Assembly (NCBI GenBank): GCA_035552195.1
Contig: DASZLU010000011.1
Coordinates: 1 to 64,000 of the forward strand
Reading direction: 5' to 3'
Length of the DNA stretch: 64,000 bases
DNA from: CAIKMD01 sp035552195
GTDB taxonomy: Bacteria; Pseudomonadota; Alphaproteobacteria; ATCC43930; CGMCC-115725
The translations under genes and the position numbers were made by a program. Numbering within the stretch: the stretch's first letter is position 1; each line of letters opens with the position of its first letter. Under the pieces are notes generated by a model, which was not told where the DNA came from, did not search any database, and saw only the letters and a list, made by a program, of their open reading frames with translations. Positions 8,160 to 16,971 of the stretch are shown here, piece after piece.

Positions 8160-10055
8160 GTGAAAGATCTCATCAAGCAATATCTTGAGCATGGAATCTC
8201 GCGGCGCTCGCTGATGCGGGGCCTTGGCGCGGCGGGCCTCTCCGGCGGCGTGGCGAAATCGATCATCGATTCGCTGTCCATCAGCCCGGCGATGGCGCAG
8301 GAAGCGGCAGCCAGCGGCGCGATTCGCCAAGTCCACGGCAGTGGCGGCACGCTCTACATGCAGCAGCTCAGAGCCGCCGGCGTGAAATACGTGTTCTTCA
8401 ACCCGTCGACCGGCGATGCGCCGTTCTACGACGCGCTGGTCGATATCCCCGAGATCCAGCTCATCAAGGGCATTCAGGAAGGCGCGGTCGTTGCGATGGC
8501 CGATGGTTATTCGCGGCTATCGGGTCAGGTCGGCGTCGCTCATATCGCCAATGTCGGCTTGCCAAACGGCATGACCCAGCTGGTCAACAGCTACAAGGAT
8601 CATATCCCGGTGCTGTTGACCGTTGCCGCTTTCGGGACCGAGGTCGAGGGCCGCGATTACGCCCAGGATTACGAGCATCAAGAGCAGATGATGCAGCCGA
8701 TCACCAAGAATTGGTGGCTGGCGGAATCGACGGCCGATATCCCCGACGTGACACGCCGCATTCTGAAATTCGCGCAGACCCCGCCGGCCGGACCGGTCTT
8801 CCTCTCCGTGCCGGACGATATCCTGCGCGGCCAGGCGACGGCGGCGATCTATGACGGCAGCCTTTTCAACGTGTCGCTGAATATCCGCCCCGATCAGAAG
8901 GACGTCGAGACCGTCGCCAAGATGCTGATCGAGGCGAAGAACCCGCTGCTCTCGGTCGGCGACGAGATCACCCAGGACCATGCCGAGGCCGAGATCGTGG
9001 AGCTTGCCGAGTTGCTCGGTCTCACCGTGTGCGGTCAAGCCGGGCAGGGCAATTGGTCGAAGCCGTTCCCGACGCGTAACCCGCTCTATGTCGGCGCCTA
9101 TGCCGCCAACATGCGCTTCCCGGGACAGGTGGATGTGCATATTAACATCGGCGACCAGGGCGCCGAGCGCACGATGAAAGGTGCGACCTTGATCTCGATG
9201 CGCCGCGATCCGACGGGTCTTGCGCGCGTGTGGCCGGTCGATCTCGGCATCGTCTGCAATATCAAGCTCGGCGTTGCCGATCTCATCGCTGCGGTGAAGA
9301 GCATGGCGACAAAGGAGCGGCTGAAGCAGATCGTCGATAGTCGTGTCGGCCGGGTGCATGATCAGTCGGCGGCGCAAGCCAAGATGCGCCAGACGATCTC
9401 GGCCGATCTCAACAACGGCTCCTCGATCAAGATGGAGCGGCTGGGCGTCGAACTCGATGGACATATGGACAAGGACACGATCTATGTCTCCGACTGCGAC
9501 AGCGGCCGGACCATGGACCCGCTTATCTCTTGGGGCGGTGGTGGTGGCCGGTCCTATATCTCGACCGGTCCGAATATCCTCGGCTGGGGCATCGCCGCGG
9601 CGACCGGCGCCAAGTTGGCACAACCGGATCGCCCGGTCCTATCCTGCGTCGGCGACGGCAGCGCACTCTTCGGCGGCCCGCAGCCGCTGTGGAGCCAGGC
9701 ACGCTACTCGGCCCCGATCACCAACATCGTCGTCAACAACAAGAGCTACAACAACGAGCGCAATCGCATCTGGTCGTTCATCGGCGGGCAGCAGTTCAAG
9801 CTGGGCAAGGACATGACTTGCTACAACGGCAGCCCGGATGTCGATTTCGCCAAGACGGCGCAGGCTTTCGGTGTCGAAGGCGAGGTCGTGGCCGATCCGG
9901 GCAATCTGAAGGCGGCGCTGGGCCGGGCCAAGAAGGCGAATTACGACGGCCGGCCCTATCTGCTCGATGTCCATGTCGACCGCGACGGCGTGGGCGCCGC
10001 GTCGACCTGGTATCCAGCTTACTCCATTGCCGATCAGCGCACGCGGAAGGTTTGA
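8160..10055 (+). CDS. Thiamine-diphosphate-dependent enzyme with Tat signal (benzoylformate decarboxylase / acetolactate synthase superfamily)
   Basis: 631 residues from GTG, preceded by AAAGGGAG. The N-terminus carries a twin-arginine pattern (SRRSLMRGLGAAG, Arg15-Arg16), a hydrophobic stretch and a possible AMA cleavage site at about 44-46, so export in folded form is predicted. The body has the Pyr domain with catalytic Glu107 (IQEGAVVAMADG), a central domain, and the PP domain with GDGS at about 498 and VVNNKSYNN near 526 for ThDP/Mg binding. Enzymes of this fold decarboxylate 2-oxo acids or ligate the resulting aldehyde; they are normally cytosolic. The next gene, a diheme cytochrome c, starts 2 bp after the stop, which makes an extracytoplasmic oxidative decarboxylation plausible. 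Substrate and true localisation are unproven. Confidence 0.88.
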   Translation: MKDLIKQYLEHGISRRSLMRGLGAAGLSGGVAKSIIDSLSISPAMAQEAAASGAIRQVHGSGGTLYMQQLRAAGVKYVFFNPSTGDAPFYDALVDIPEIQLIKGIQEGAVVAMADGYSRLSGQVGVAHIANVGLPNGMTQLVNSYKDHIPVLLTVAAFGTEVEGRDYAQDYEHQEQMMQPITKNWWLAESTADIPDVTRRILKFAQTPPAGPVFLSVPDDILRGQATAAIYDGSLFNVSLNIRPDQKDVETVAKMLIEAKNPLLSVGDEITQDHAEAEIVELAELLGLTVCGQAGQGNWSKPFPTRNPLYVGAYAANMRFPGQVDVHINIGDQGAERTMKGATLISMRRDPTGLARVWPVDLGIVCNIKLGVADLIAAVKSMATKERLKQIVDSRVGRVHDQSAAQAKMRQTISADLNNGSSIKMERLGVELDGHMDKDTIYVSDCDSGRTMDPLISWGGGGGRSYISTGPNILGWGIAAATGAKLAQPDRPVLSCVGDGSALFGGPQPLWSQARYSAPITNIVVNNKSYNNERNRIWSFIGGQQFKLGKDMTCYNGSPDVDFAKTAQAFGVEGEVVADPGNLKAALGRAKKANYDGRPYLLDVHVDRDGVGAASTWYPAYSIADQRTRKV

Positions 10056-10057
10056 TC

Positions 10058-10699
10058 ATGCGGAAATTTCTCGTTTCGCTCGCCCTCGGCGGCGCGCTTC
10101 TTGGTGCTGCGCTGACGGCGGGGGCCCAGGAAGGCCACCAACAAGCGCCGGCGCAACAGCAAGCGCCGGCGGCTCAAGCGGCACCTGCCGCACCGGCTGG
10201 CGGCGGTGCCGGCAATTTCGGCTCGAACGCGGTGGCGGTGAATCCTTTCCCGGATCACCCCGGTCGCGAGATCGTCTCTGTCGCATGCACGCAATGCCAC
10301 GGACCGAATGTCTTCACCCAGTTGCGCATGGGCGACAAAGCCTGGCGCGCGCAGATCTACGACATGGTCCTGCGCGGCGCGCAGATCGGTCCCGACGATA
10401 TCGACACCGCGGTCAAATACATGGTGGCGAGCTATGGGCCGGGCGTGCCGTTTCCGGGCCAGCAACCGGCGCAGGTGTCGCTGGCCGATGGCGCGGCCAA
10501 GCCGCTGGTCGAAGGCGGCTGCGCACTCTGTCACGGTCTCGACCGCGTCGTCGCGACGAAGCGCAGCAAGGCCGAGTGGCTGAACATCGCCAACCGTATG
10601 GTCTTCTTCGGCTCGCCGATGTCCGGCGATCAGGTGTCCGGCGTCGTCGATTATCTGTCGACGAATTACGGCGCACCGCAAACCGCTTCGGCGAAGTAA
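10058..10699 (+). CDS. Secreted diheme cytochrome c
   Basis: 213 residues. The ATG is 2 bp after the stop of the thiamine-diphosphate enzyme gene; a longer frame upstream overlaps that gene and is rejected. A Sec signal peptide (about 1-23, ending TAGAQ) is followed by a low-complexity Ala/Pro/Gln linker (about 24-50) and two CXXCH sites, CTQCH at 77-81 and CALCH at 155-159, each in a small class-I-like heme domain. The arrangement fits an electron acceptor for a periplasmic dehydrogenase. The partner is most simply the Tat-exported enzyme encoded upstream. Heme attachment would be by the Ccm system, not seen in this window. Confidence 0.9.
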   Translation: MRKFLVSLALGGALLGAALTAGAQEGHQQAPAQQQAPAAQAAPAAPAGGGAGNFGSNAVAVNPFPDHPGREIVSVACTQCHGPNVFTQLRMGDKAWRAQIYDMVLRGAQIGPDDIDTAVKYMVASYGPGVPFPGQQPAQVSLADGAAKPLVEGGCALCHGLDRVVATKRSKAEWLNIANRMVFFGSPMSGDQVSGVVDYLSTNYGAPQTASAK

Positions 10700-10906
10700 C
10701 GGGCAGTTGCTTTAGGGAAAGGCGCGGCAGGCATCCTGGCGTGCCTTTTGCGTGTCGGTGCGATTGGCGGTTTTCAGCGCCCAATCGCGCCTTTCGGCAC
10801 TTGTTTGTTGCCGGTCCCGTCGTTGACAGGGTTGGGGCGCTCGGCGATCATCTCGGCAATTGGCGCGAAAGATGCGCGCAGGGGCTTATATCGCGGAGGA
10901 TGCACC

Positions 10907-12154
10907 ATGGATGGCACCGGCAAAATTGGCAGCAAGTACAACGTCGGCGGCGTGTTGCTCGACCGGCCGTTCAAGATCAGGCGCCTCGGCCATTTCGGCT
11001 ACAACGTCTACAAGATGGACGAGGCCATGCATTTCTATAACGACCTGCTCGGCTTCCGCATCACCGACACGCTTGATTTCGCGCGCGTGCGGCCGGACGG
11101 TGCCAAGCTCTTCGAAGGCATCTCCGCCGTCGGCTATTTCACGACCCACGGCACCGACCATCATTCCTTCGTGCTCTTCCCGAAAGCGGCGCTCGATCGC
11201 ATGGGCCGCGGCAGCGCCGGCGGTCACGTGACCAATGCCGAAGTGACGACCAACCAGATCACCTGGCAGGTCGGCACGCTGCGCGAAGTCGGCGACGGCA
11301 TCGACTATTTCAAATCGATCGGCATCAACCCGGGCCGCGTCGGCCGCGACGTGCCGGGCTCGAACTGGCATTCCTATCCTTCCGATCCGGAAGGCCACAC
11401 CAACGAGATCTATTACGGCATCGAGCAGATCGGCTGGAACCTGCAATCGAAGCCGCCGGCGGTGCGTAAGCGCGGTTTCCACGAAAAGCCCGAGCTGCCG
11501 CAGATCAGCGAATATCAAGAGATCGAGATGTTCAAGGCCGAAGGCATGGACATGAACTCCGGCATGCGCAACACCGAGAAGCTGCCGTTCAAATACGACG
11601 TCGGCGGCGTGCTGCTGCCGCGGCCGTTCAAGGTCATCAAGATCGGGCCGGTGCGGCTCTTCGTCGACGACGTCGATAAATGCCTCGAGTTCTATACGAA
11701 GACACTCGGCCTGCGCGTGACCGAAGAGGTCGTCTATGACGGCCATCGCTGCGTCTTCCTGCGCTGCAATACCGAGCATCACTCGCTCGCGCTCTATCCC
11801 AAGGCGCTGCGCGCCAAGCTTGGCCTCTCGCCGCATACGAGCTGCATGAGCTTCGGTAATCAGGTCGGCGACTATAAGCAGCTGCGCGACGCGATCGACT
11901 TCCTCAAAGCGAACGGCGCCACGATCAGGTACTTGCCGCCCGAGCTCTTCCCCGGCATGGATTACACCGCCTTCGCGGTCGATCCCGACGGTCACACGAT
12001 CCAGCTCTATTACTACATGGAGCAGGTCGGTTGGGACGCACGGGTGCGCGGCTCGGCCGAGCGGCCGAAGATCGACAACAGCAACTGGCCGGAAACGGTC
12101 AACGGCATGAGCGACACCTTCGACGGCGAAACGCTGCTCGGCCCGCTGGGATAA
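10907..12154 (+). CDS. Double-VOC protein, extradiol dioxygenase-like (fused duplicated modules)
   Basis: 415 residues from the ATG with CGGAGGA 6 nt upstream; the longer frame is not needed. Two vicinal-oxygen-chelate modules, about 18-205 and 255-400, begin with matching segments (GGVLLDRPFKIRRLG and GGVLLPRPFKVIKIG), showing internal duplication. Each has metal-ligand-like positions: an HFGYNV-type first strand in module 1 only, TDHHSF/TEHHSL, and late acidic EIYYGIEQIGW / QLYYYMEQVGW. Family members are Fe(II) or Mn(II) dependent ring-cleaving dioxygenases or related enzymes. Module 2 lacks the first-strand His (VRLFV), so probably only one site is catalytic. It follows the Tat enzyme/cytochrome pair after 207 bp with its own ribosome site; the context is catabolic. 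Confidence 0.85.
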   Translation: MDGTGKIGSKYNVGGVLLDRPFKIRRLGHFGYNVYKMDEAMHFYNDLLGFRITDTLDFARVRPDGAKLFEGISAVGYFTTHGTDHHSFVLFPKAALDRMGRGSAGGHVTNAEVTTNQITWQVGTLREVGDGIDYFKSIGINPGRVGRDVPGSNWHSYPSDPEGHTNEIYYGIEQIGWNLQSKPPAVRKRGFHEKPELPQISEYQEIEMFKAEGMDMNSGMRNTEKLPFKYDVGGVLLPRPFKVIKIGPVRLFVDDVDKCLEFYTKTLGLRVTEEVVYDGHRCVFLRCNTEHHSLALYPKALRAKLGLSPHTSCMSFGNQVGDYKQLRDAIDFLKANGATIRYLPPELFPGMDYTAFAVDPDGHTIQLYYYMEQVGWDARVRGSAERPKIDNSNWPETVNGMSDTFDGETLLGPLG

Positions 12155-12167
12155 GCCCGTCTAAACT

Positions 12168-12249
12168 CGTCATTGCGATGCGCCCGTAGGGCAACGAAGC
12201 AATCCAGTCTGTTTCAACACCGGATTGCTTCGCTCTGCTCGCATTGACG
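12168..12249. repeat. Intergenic palindromic repeat (copy 1)
   Basis: Imperfect inverted repeat with arms beginning CGTCATTGCGATG and ending CTGCTCGCATTGACG around inner arms AACGAAGCAATCC / GGATTGCTTCG. A closely related element is at 51404-51486. Such elements are dispersed in alphaproteobacterial genomes; here it lies between two genes of the same direction and could act as a processing or transcription-attenuating hairpin. Confidence 0.85.
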
Positions 12250-12306
12250 TTGTAATTGCGATTGCGTCTCTTGTCTGTGCGCTCTCTTTGAATTAGTCGC
12301 GATCTT

Positions 12307-13515
12307 ATGGGGGAAGACAGCGCGCAGCATTCACATCGTTGGGCCATGTTGGCCGGAGTGTGGCTGGTCTATTTCTGCTTCGGCTCGACGGCGGCAGCGA
12401 TTGCGCCGCTGGTGTCGCGTATCACCGCCGAGCTTAATCTCAGTCATACGCAGATGGGCTCGATCCTCGGGGCGTGGCAGCTCGTCTACATCGGCGCCGC
12501 GATCCCGTGCGGCGCGTTGCTCGACCGCATCGGGCCGCGGCGCGGCCTTGCACTCGGTGCGCTGGTCGTCGCGCTCTCCGGCATCCTGCGCGGCGTCGCG
12601 ACCAATTACATCACCATGTTGCTTGCGGTCGGCGCGTTCGGCATCGGCGGCCCGCTGGTATCGGTTGGGGCGCCGACGGTGATCCGCGACTGGTTCACAG
12701 GCAGCGAGCGCGGCCTCGCCATGGGGATCTACAATATGGGGCAGTCGCTCGGCACGATCGGCGCGCTGTCGCTGACCTCGAGCGTCGGCCTGGCGCTTGC
12801 CGGCGGCGCTTGGCGGCTCGTGTTGATCGTCTATGGATTCCTCGCACTTGCCGCGGCGTTGGTCTGGTTCGCGATCAGCAGCCACGAGGCGAGCCGCGCC
12901 CACGAGCGTTTGCGCCGCGCCGAGAAGCCGGCGGCATCATCTGCGCAATATCTGGAATTGCTGCGCAGCCCGGCGATGCGCATTGTGCTCTATCTCGCGG
13001 TCGGGACCTTTTTCTTCGGCCACGGCCTCAACAATTGGCTGCCGGAGATCCTGCGCTTCGGCGGCATGGCCCCGCCCAGCGCCGGGCTTTGGGCGAGTAT
13101 CCCTGTCGTCATCGGCATGATCGGGGCGATGATCTTTCCGCGGCTCGCCGTTCCCGAGCGGCGCATGAAGATCCTCGCCACGCTGTTCCTGGCGCAACTG
13201 CTCGCGCCGCTCTTTATCGAGTGGGGCGGCGGCACGTTGATCGCCGGCCTCATTCTGCAAGGCCTGGCGCGCGGCACGCTTTCGGTCGTCGTCGTGCTGG
13301 TGATGATGGAATTGCGCGAGGTCGACGGCACGCGCATGGGCGCCGCGGCCGGCATGTATTTCACTGCCGGCGAGATCGGCGGCGTGCTCGGGCCGCTGAC
13401 CATCGGCACGCTTTACGATGCGACCGGCGGCTTTACCGCCGCGCTTTATTTCCTCGCCGCGCTTTGTGCCTGGCAGATGTTGCTGCTGTCGCGTCTCAAG
13501 GTCGCTTTGCGCTAA
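12307..13515 (+). CDS. MFS transporter
   Basis: 402 residues with about twelve predicted membrane helices in two six-helix halves joined by a charged loop near residue 200 (HERLRRAEK). The MFS motif A-like DRIGPRRGLALG follows helix 2. It resembles the CynX/NarK-like or oxalate/formate-type aromatic-acid carriers, without residues that fix the substrate. It sits between the double-VOC gene and two binding-protein genes in one direction, so it probably carries a compound handled by this catabolic island. There is no strong ribosome site at this ATG; no better start is seen. Confidence 0.88.
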   Translation: MGEDSAQHSHRWAMLAGVWLVYFCFGSTAAAIAPLVSRITAELNLSHTQMGSILGAWQLVYIGAAIPCGALLDRIGPRRGLALGALVVALSGILRGVATNYITMLLAVGAFGIGGPLVSVGAPTVIRDWFTGSERGLAMGIYNMGQSLGTIGALSLTSSVGLALAGGAWRLVLIVYGFLALAAALVWFAISSHEASRAHERLRRAEKPAASSAQYLELLRSPAMRIVLYLAVGTFFFGHGLNNWLPEILRFGGMAPPSAGLWASIPVVIGMIGAMIFPRLAVPERRMKILATLFLAQLLAPLFIEWGGGTLIAGLILQGLARGTLSVVVVLVMMELREVDGTRMGAAAGMYFTAGEIGGVLGPLTIGTLYDATGGFTAALYFLAALCAWQMLLLSRLKVALR

Positions 13516-13573
13516 GATCGCTCCCGACGAAGCACGAAAACGTGCTCGATATGGTCAGCAGGGAGGTTCGGTC

Positions 13574-14572
13574 ATGAAATCGCTCACGATCGCTATGCTC
13601 GGTTTCGTCGGCATGGCAATGCTCACACAGCCGGTCACCGCAGCGGAGGAGAGAGCCACGCTCGCCGTGCCGGCGATCAACCTCGGCTTCATCACGCGCT
13701 ATGTCGCGGAGGAAGAGGGCTTTTGGAAAAAACAGGGCCTCGATGTGACGGTCCAGCATATCCAGGGAATCGGCTCGATGAATGCGGTGATCTCGGGCTC
13801 GGTCGATTTCTCGATGTCGTCGGGTCCGTCGATCACGCGCGCCAACGCACGTGGCCAGAAACTCACCGCGCTCGCCACCGCGATCTCCGAATCCGACGAA
13901 TATATCGTTATCCGCAAGGAGATCGCCGACGCGGCCCATTTCAACCCCAATGCCTCGCTCGCCGAGCGCGGCAAGATCCTTAAGGGCAAGACCATCGCCA
14001 CCGGCGGCGCAGCGGCGATCCCCGATATCGTCTTGAAGACCGTGCAGAAAATTGCTGGCGTGCCGCGCGACGATGTGACGACGACGCCGATGCAGCCACC
14101 GGAATTCATGGCGGCGTTCTCGCGTAAGGCGATCGACGGCTTCGTCTCCGGCCCTCCCTTCACGCAACAGGCGCTGATCGAGGGTACCGGCGTGCTGGTC
14201 TCGGATTCGGCCAAGGGAGAGCCCAAGGAATATTCGCCGGTTTCTTCGGCCCTGCTGCTGGCCCGCGCCTCTTTCTGTCCCGAGCACCGCTCGATCTGCC
14301 AGAAAATGGTGCATGGTATCGTCGAAGCGGCAAAGTTCATTCACGATCACAAGCCGGAGACGGTGGCGATCATCGAGAAGAACTTCAAGCTCGACGACAA
14401 GGTCGTCGAAGCGTCCTACGAGGCGATGAAAGCGATGACCCCGATGCCGCCGATCACCACGCCGAAATCGCTCGAGAATGCCGATCTGATGAACATCGCG
14501 GCCGGTTTCATGACCGAGAAGGACAAGCTGCCGAACTACGCGGCGATCATCGATAACGAGTTCACCAAATGA
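13574..14572 (+). CDS. NMT1/NitT/TauT-type ABC substrate-binding protein (first of tandem pair)
   Basis: 332 residues from the ATG with GGAGG about 7 nt upstream. A Sec signal peptide (about 1-23, ending VTAAEE) precedes a family fold marked by EEGFWKKQGLDVTV and NAVISGSVDFS, typical of NMT1/THI5-like periplasmic binding proteins for sulfonates, nitrate, pyrimidines and aromatic acids. The stop overlaps the start of a paralogue by 4 bp (ATGA). No permease or ATPase of this class is in the window, so it may work with a distant ABC transporter. Substrate unknown. Confidence 0.88.
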   Translation: MKSLTIAMLGFVGMAMLTQPVTAAEERATLAVPAINLGFITRYVAEEEGFWKKQGLDVTVQHIQGIGSMNAVISGSVDFSMSSGPSITRANARGQKLTALATAISESDEYIVIRKEIADAAHFNPNASLAERGKILKGKTIATGGAAAIPDIVLKTVQKIAGVPRDDVTTTPMQPPEFMAAFSRKAIDGFVSGPPFTQQALIEGTGVLVSDSAKGEPKEYSPVSSALLLARASFCPEHRSICQKMVHGIVEAAKFIHDHKPETVAIIEKNFKLDDKVVEASYEAMKAMTPMPPITTPKSLENADLMNIAAGFMTEKDKLPNYAAIIDNEFTK

Positions 14573-15564
14573 AGAGCGCGCGCGTCATCCTCATCGCGCT
14601 CTTGGCGCTGACGGCAACGCCGGCCCTGGCGCAGCTTCATACGTCGCTGGCGCTGCCCTCGATCACGCCCGGCTTCACTGTGGTTTACGTGGCGCAGGAC
14701 AAGGGCTTCTGGAAAGATCAAGGGCTCGACGTCACGGTGAGCCAGATCGCCGGCGTCGGCACGATCAACGCGGTGATCGCCGGCAGCATCGATTTCTCCG
14801 GCAGCACGGCCGGCACGCTGATCCGCGCCGCGGTGGCGGGGCAACGGATGATGGCGATCGCGAATCTCACCGACCGGCCGATGGACGAGGTCGTGCTGCG
14901 CAAGGACATCGCCGCGGCACGAGGCTTCGATCCGGGTGAGCCGCTTGCCAAGCGCGCGACGATGGTGAAGGGGTTGCGTATTGCCGTCGATGCGATCAAC
15001 ACGATCAATCACGGCTTCCTGCGCTATGTCGCGCGCAAGGGCGGACTCGACGCCGATAGCGATGTCACCGTCGCGCCCATGCAATCGCCGACCATGGCGG
15101 CAGCGCTTGCGGCCAAGGCGATTGACGGGTTTTCCGTATCGCAGCCGTGGACGACGGCGGTCATCGTCGATGGCGCGGCGGTGCGGCTGGTGTCGGTGCC
15201 GGCCGGCGATTTCCCCGAGCTCGTGCCGTTCGGCGGCGGCATCATCGTGACGCGGCCGGATTTCTGCAAGCAGCAGCGCGAGATCTGCATGAAACTGGGT
15301 CATGGCCTCGTCGAGGCTGCGCATTTCATGAAGGACCATCCGGGCGAGACGCAGGAGATTATCAAGCCCCGCTTTGGCACCCTCGACGAGAAGACGCTGG
15401 CGGCGGCCCTCGATAGCTATCGCGCGGCGACGCCGGCATCGTTGGCGCCGTCGGCGGACATCCTCGCCAGCTCGCAGAATTTCGAGATCAACACCGGCCT
15501 GACCAAGTCGGCGGACAAGCTGGCCTCGTTCGACGGCATGTATAGCGGCGACTTCGTTCGCTGA
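14569..15564 (+). CDS. NMT1/NitT/TauT-type ABC substrate-binding protein (second of tandem pair)
   Basis: 331 residues, start overlapping the previous stop as ATGA. Signal peptide about 1-22 (ALAQL). Clear paralogue of the preceding protein (DKGFWKDQGLDVTV and NAVIAGSIDFSGS at the same positions; both share a Cys-containing segment near the end, PDFCKQQREIC versus ASFCPEHRSIC), so the pair arose by tandem duplication and then diverged. As with its twin, no cognate permease is nearby. Coupled translation implies equal supply of the two proteins. Confidence 0.88.
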   Translation: MKSARVILIALLALTATPALAQLHTSLALPSITPGFTVVYVAQDKGFWKDQGLDVTVSQIAGVGTINAVIAGSIDFSGSTAGTLIRAAVAGQRMMAIANLTDRPMDEVVLRKDIAAARGFDPGEPLAKRATMVKGLRIAVDAINTINHGFLRYVARKGGLDADSDVTVAPMQSPTMAAALAAKAIDGFSVSQPWTTAVIVDGAAVRLVSVPAGDFPELVPFGGGIIVTRPDFCKQQREICMKLGHGLVEAAHFMKDHPGETQEIIKPRFGTLDEKTLAAALDSYRAATPASLAPSADILASSQNFEINTGLTKSADKLASFDGMYSGDFVR

Positions 15565-15592
15565 TTAAAATAAGACGGGAAGGAGACGCCTC

Positions 15593-16093
15593 ATGCCCGA
15601 TACCGCATTGACGACGAAGACCGAGCCGCTCAACAAGCCGGTCATGCTGTCGCACGGCACGATCACATGTAAAAGCCTCGAAGCCTCGCGGCGCTTCTAC
15701 GAAGAATTCCTCGGCTTCGACGTCGTGCAGCATACCGAGCGTGGCGTGCTGCTGCGCAAGGGCGGTTATTGCTCGATCGTCTGTCTCGAAGTCGGCGATC
15801 ATGTGAAGCCGGTCGATCGCCAGCATCATTGGGGTCTCGATCTCGCCTCGCGCGAGGAAGTCGATCGCGCGCTGGCGCTCGCGCACGAGTACAAGGACAA
15901 ATACGGCATCCATCAGATCTCGCGGATCACCGACCATCACGGCGGTTATTCGTTCTACTTCCGCGATCTGGACGAGAATTACTGGGAATTTCAGTTTGTC
16001 GGCGCCGGCCAGATGACGGGGCAAGGCCGCTACGACCAGTTCTTCGCGCGCGGCGATGTGAGCGAGAAGAACAAGTCCGATTGGGATCGCTGA
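15593..16093 (+). CDS. Single-domain VOC protein (glyoxalase / extradiol dioxygenase superfamily)
   Basis: 166 residues with GAAGGAG upstream of the ATG. One VOC module: first-strand His in SHGTITCKSLEASRRFYEEF, a central HHWGLDLA, and acidic late residues in FRDLDENYWEFQFVG. These match the 2-His-1-Glu metal site of the superfamily. Last gene of the plus-strand catabolic run, 28 bp after the second binding protein. Probably a metal-dependent dioxygenase, isomerase or binding protein; the exact reaction cannot be given. Confidence 0.85.
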   Translation: MPDTALTTKTEPLNKPVMLSHGTITCKSLEASRRFYEEFLGFDVVQHTERGVLLRKGGYCSIVCLEVGDHVKPVDRQHHWGLDLASREEVDRALALAHEYKDKYGIHQISRITDHHGGYSFYFRDLDENYWEFQFVGAGQMTGQGRYDQFFARGDVSEKNKSDWDR

Positions 16094-16166
16094 TCGCCGC
16101 CATTCGGGCGACGAACCTTGACGGGGGCCGCCGGGCAGCGGCCGCTAGAGCGATCTTAAGCGGCTC

Positions 16167-16907
16167 CTACCCGGACCGGCCCGCTTTGGCCGGCGCCGCC
16201 TTGCGTTTGGGCGGTTTCGCCGGCAGGGTTTTGGCGGTTGGGGCAGTGGCGCGGAAATAAAGCAGCGTCGCTTTCGCATCGCTCGGGGCGTCGGCGATCG
16301 AATTGCGCTTGGCGGCCAAATAGCGCTGCGCGCTGACGGTGAGGCCGACGTCTTCGGCCGTCGCGGCCATTTCGGCGAGGCGATATTTGCGGTATTGCGG
16401 ATGGACGCCGACATGCGACGCGTAGGTCGTGACGATCAGTGCGCCGCGTTTTTTCAACACTCGCCGCGATTCCGCAAAGACCTCGGGCAGCGGCACGTGA
16501 CCGATCGATTCCGGGAAGATCACGATATCGAAACAGGCATCGGCGAAGGGTAGCGCGCGCGCATCGCCGCCGACGCTGCGCTTGAGCCCGGCGCGCGCGG
16601 CGCGTTTCAGCATCGGATGCGCCGGATCCAGACCGGTCAAGCGATGACCTTCGCCGATGAGATAGGTCTCGAGTTCGCCATTGCCGCAGCCGATCGAGAG
16701 GATATCGCGCGGCTTGTCGCCAAGCTCTTCGAGCAGCCAGGCGCGAAACGCCGGCGAGCTCGACGAGTAGGTAAAATAATCGCTGTTGTTCCAGCCCTTA
16801 TCGCCGATGCTGCGATAGAAACGTGCCGGCGAGGGGCTCTTTCCTGAAGACCCTCCTTTTGCCGTCGCAGCGGTCCGCTTTTGCTTTTTTGTCTTTTTAC
16901 CCGCCAT
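16167..16907 (-). CDS. SAM-dependent methyltransferase (class I)
   Basis: 246 residues starting at MAGKKTKKQK, with GGGGGAAAG upstream; the 33-residue longer frame is disfavoured. A Lys/Thr/Ser-rich N-terminal tail (1-28) precedes a class I methyltransferase fold: motif I ILSIGCGNGE (69-78), acidic post-I region GLDPAHP, and motif IV-like FDIVIFPESIGHV. The C-terminus is again Lys/Pro/Ala-rich. The two basic tails suggest contact with nucleic acid or the membrane, but the methyl acceptor is unknown. A Methyltransf_11-like family is likely. Confidence 0.82.
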   Translation of the reverse strand: MAGKKTKKQKRTAATAKGGSSGKSPSPARFYRSIGDKGWNNSDYFTYSSSSPAFRAWLLEELGDKPRDILSIGCGNGELETYLIGEGHRLTGLDPAHPMLKRAARAGLKRSVGGDARALPFADACFDIVIFPESIGHVPLPEVFAESRRVLKKRGALIVTTYASHVGVHPQYRKYRLAEMAATAEDVGLTVSAQRYLAAKRNSIADAPSDAKATLLYFRATAPTAKTLPAKPPKRKAAPAKAGRSG

Positions 16908-16971
16908 GACTTTCCCCCAACGGCGCCGGTCCTCAGTGCCGCAGCGGTCTATCAGCGCGTGGCGTACGGCG

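Noticed and set aside
8517..9623. 368-codon frame antisense to the thiamine-diphosphate enzyme
   Set aside because: No recognisable domain and no ribosome site; the sense frame has intact cofactor motifs.
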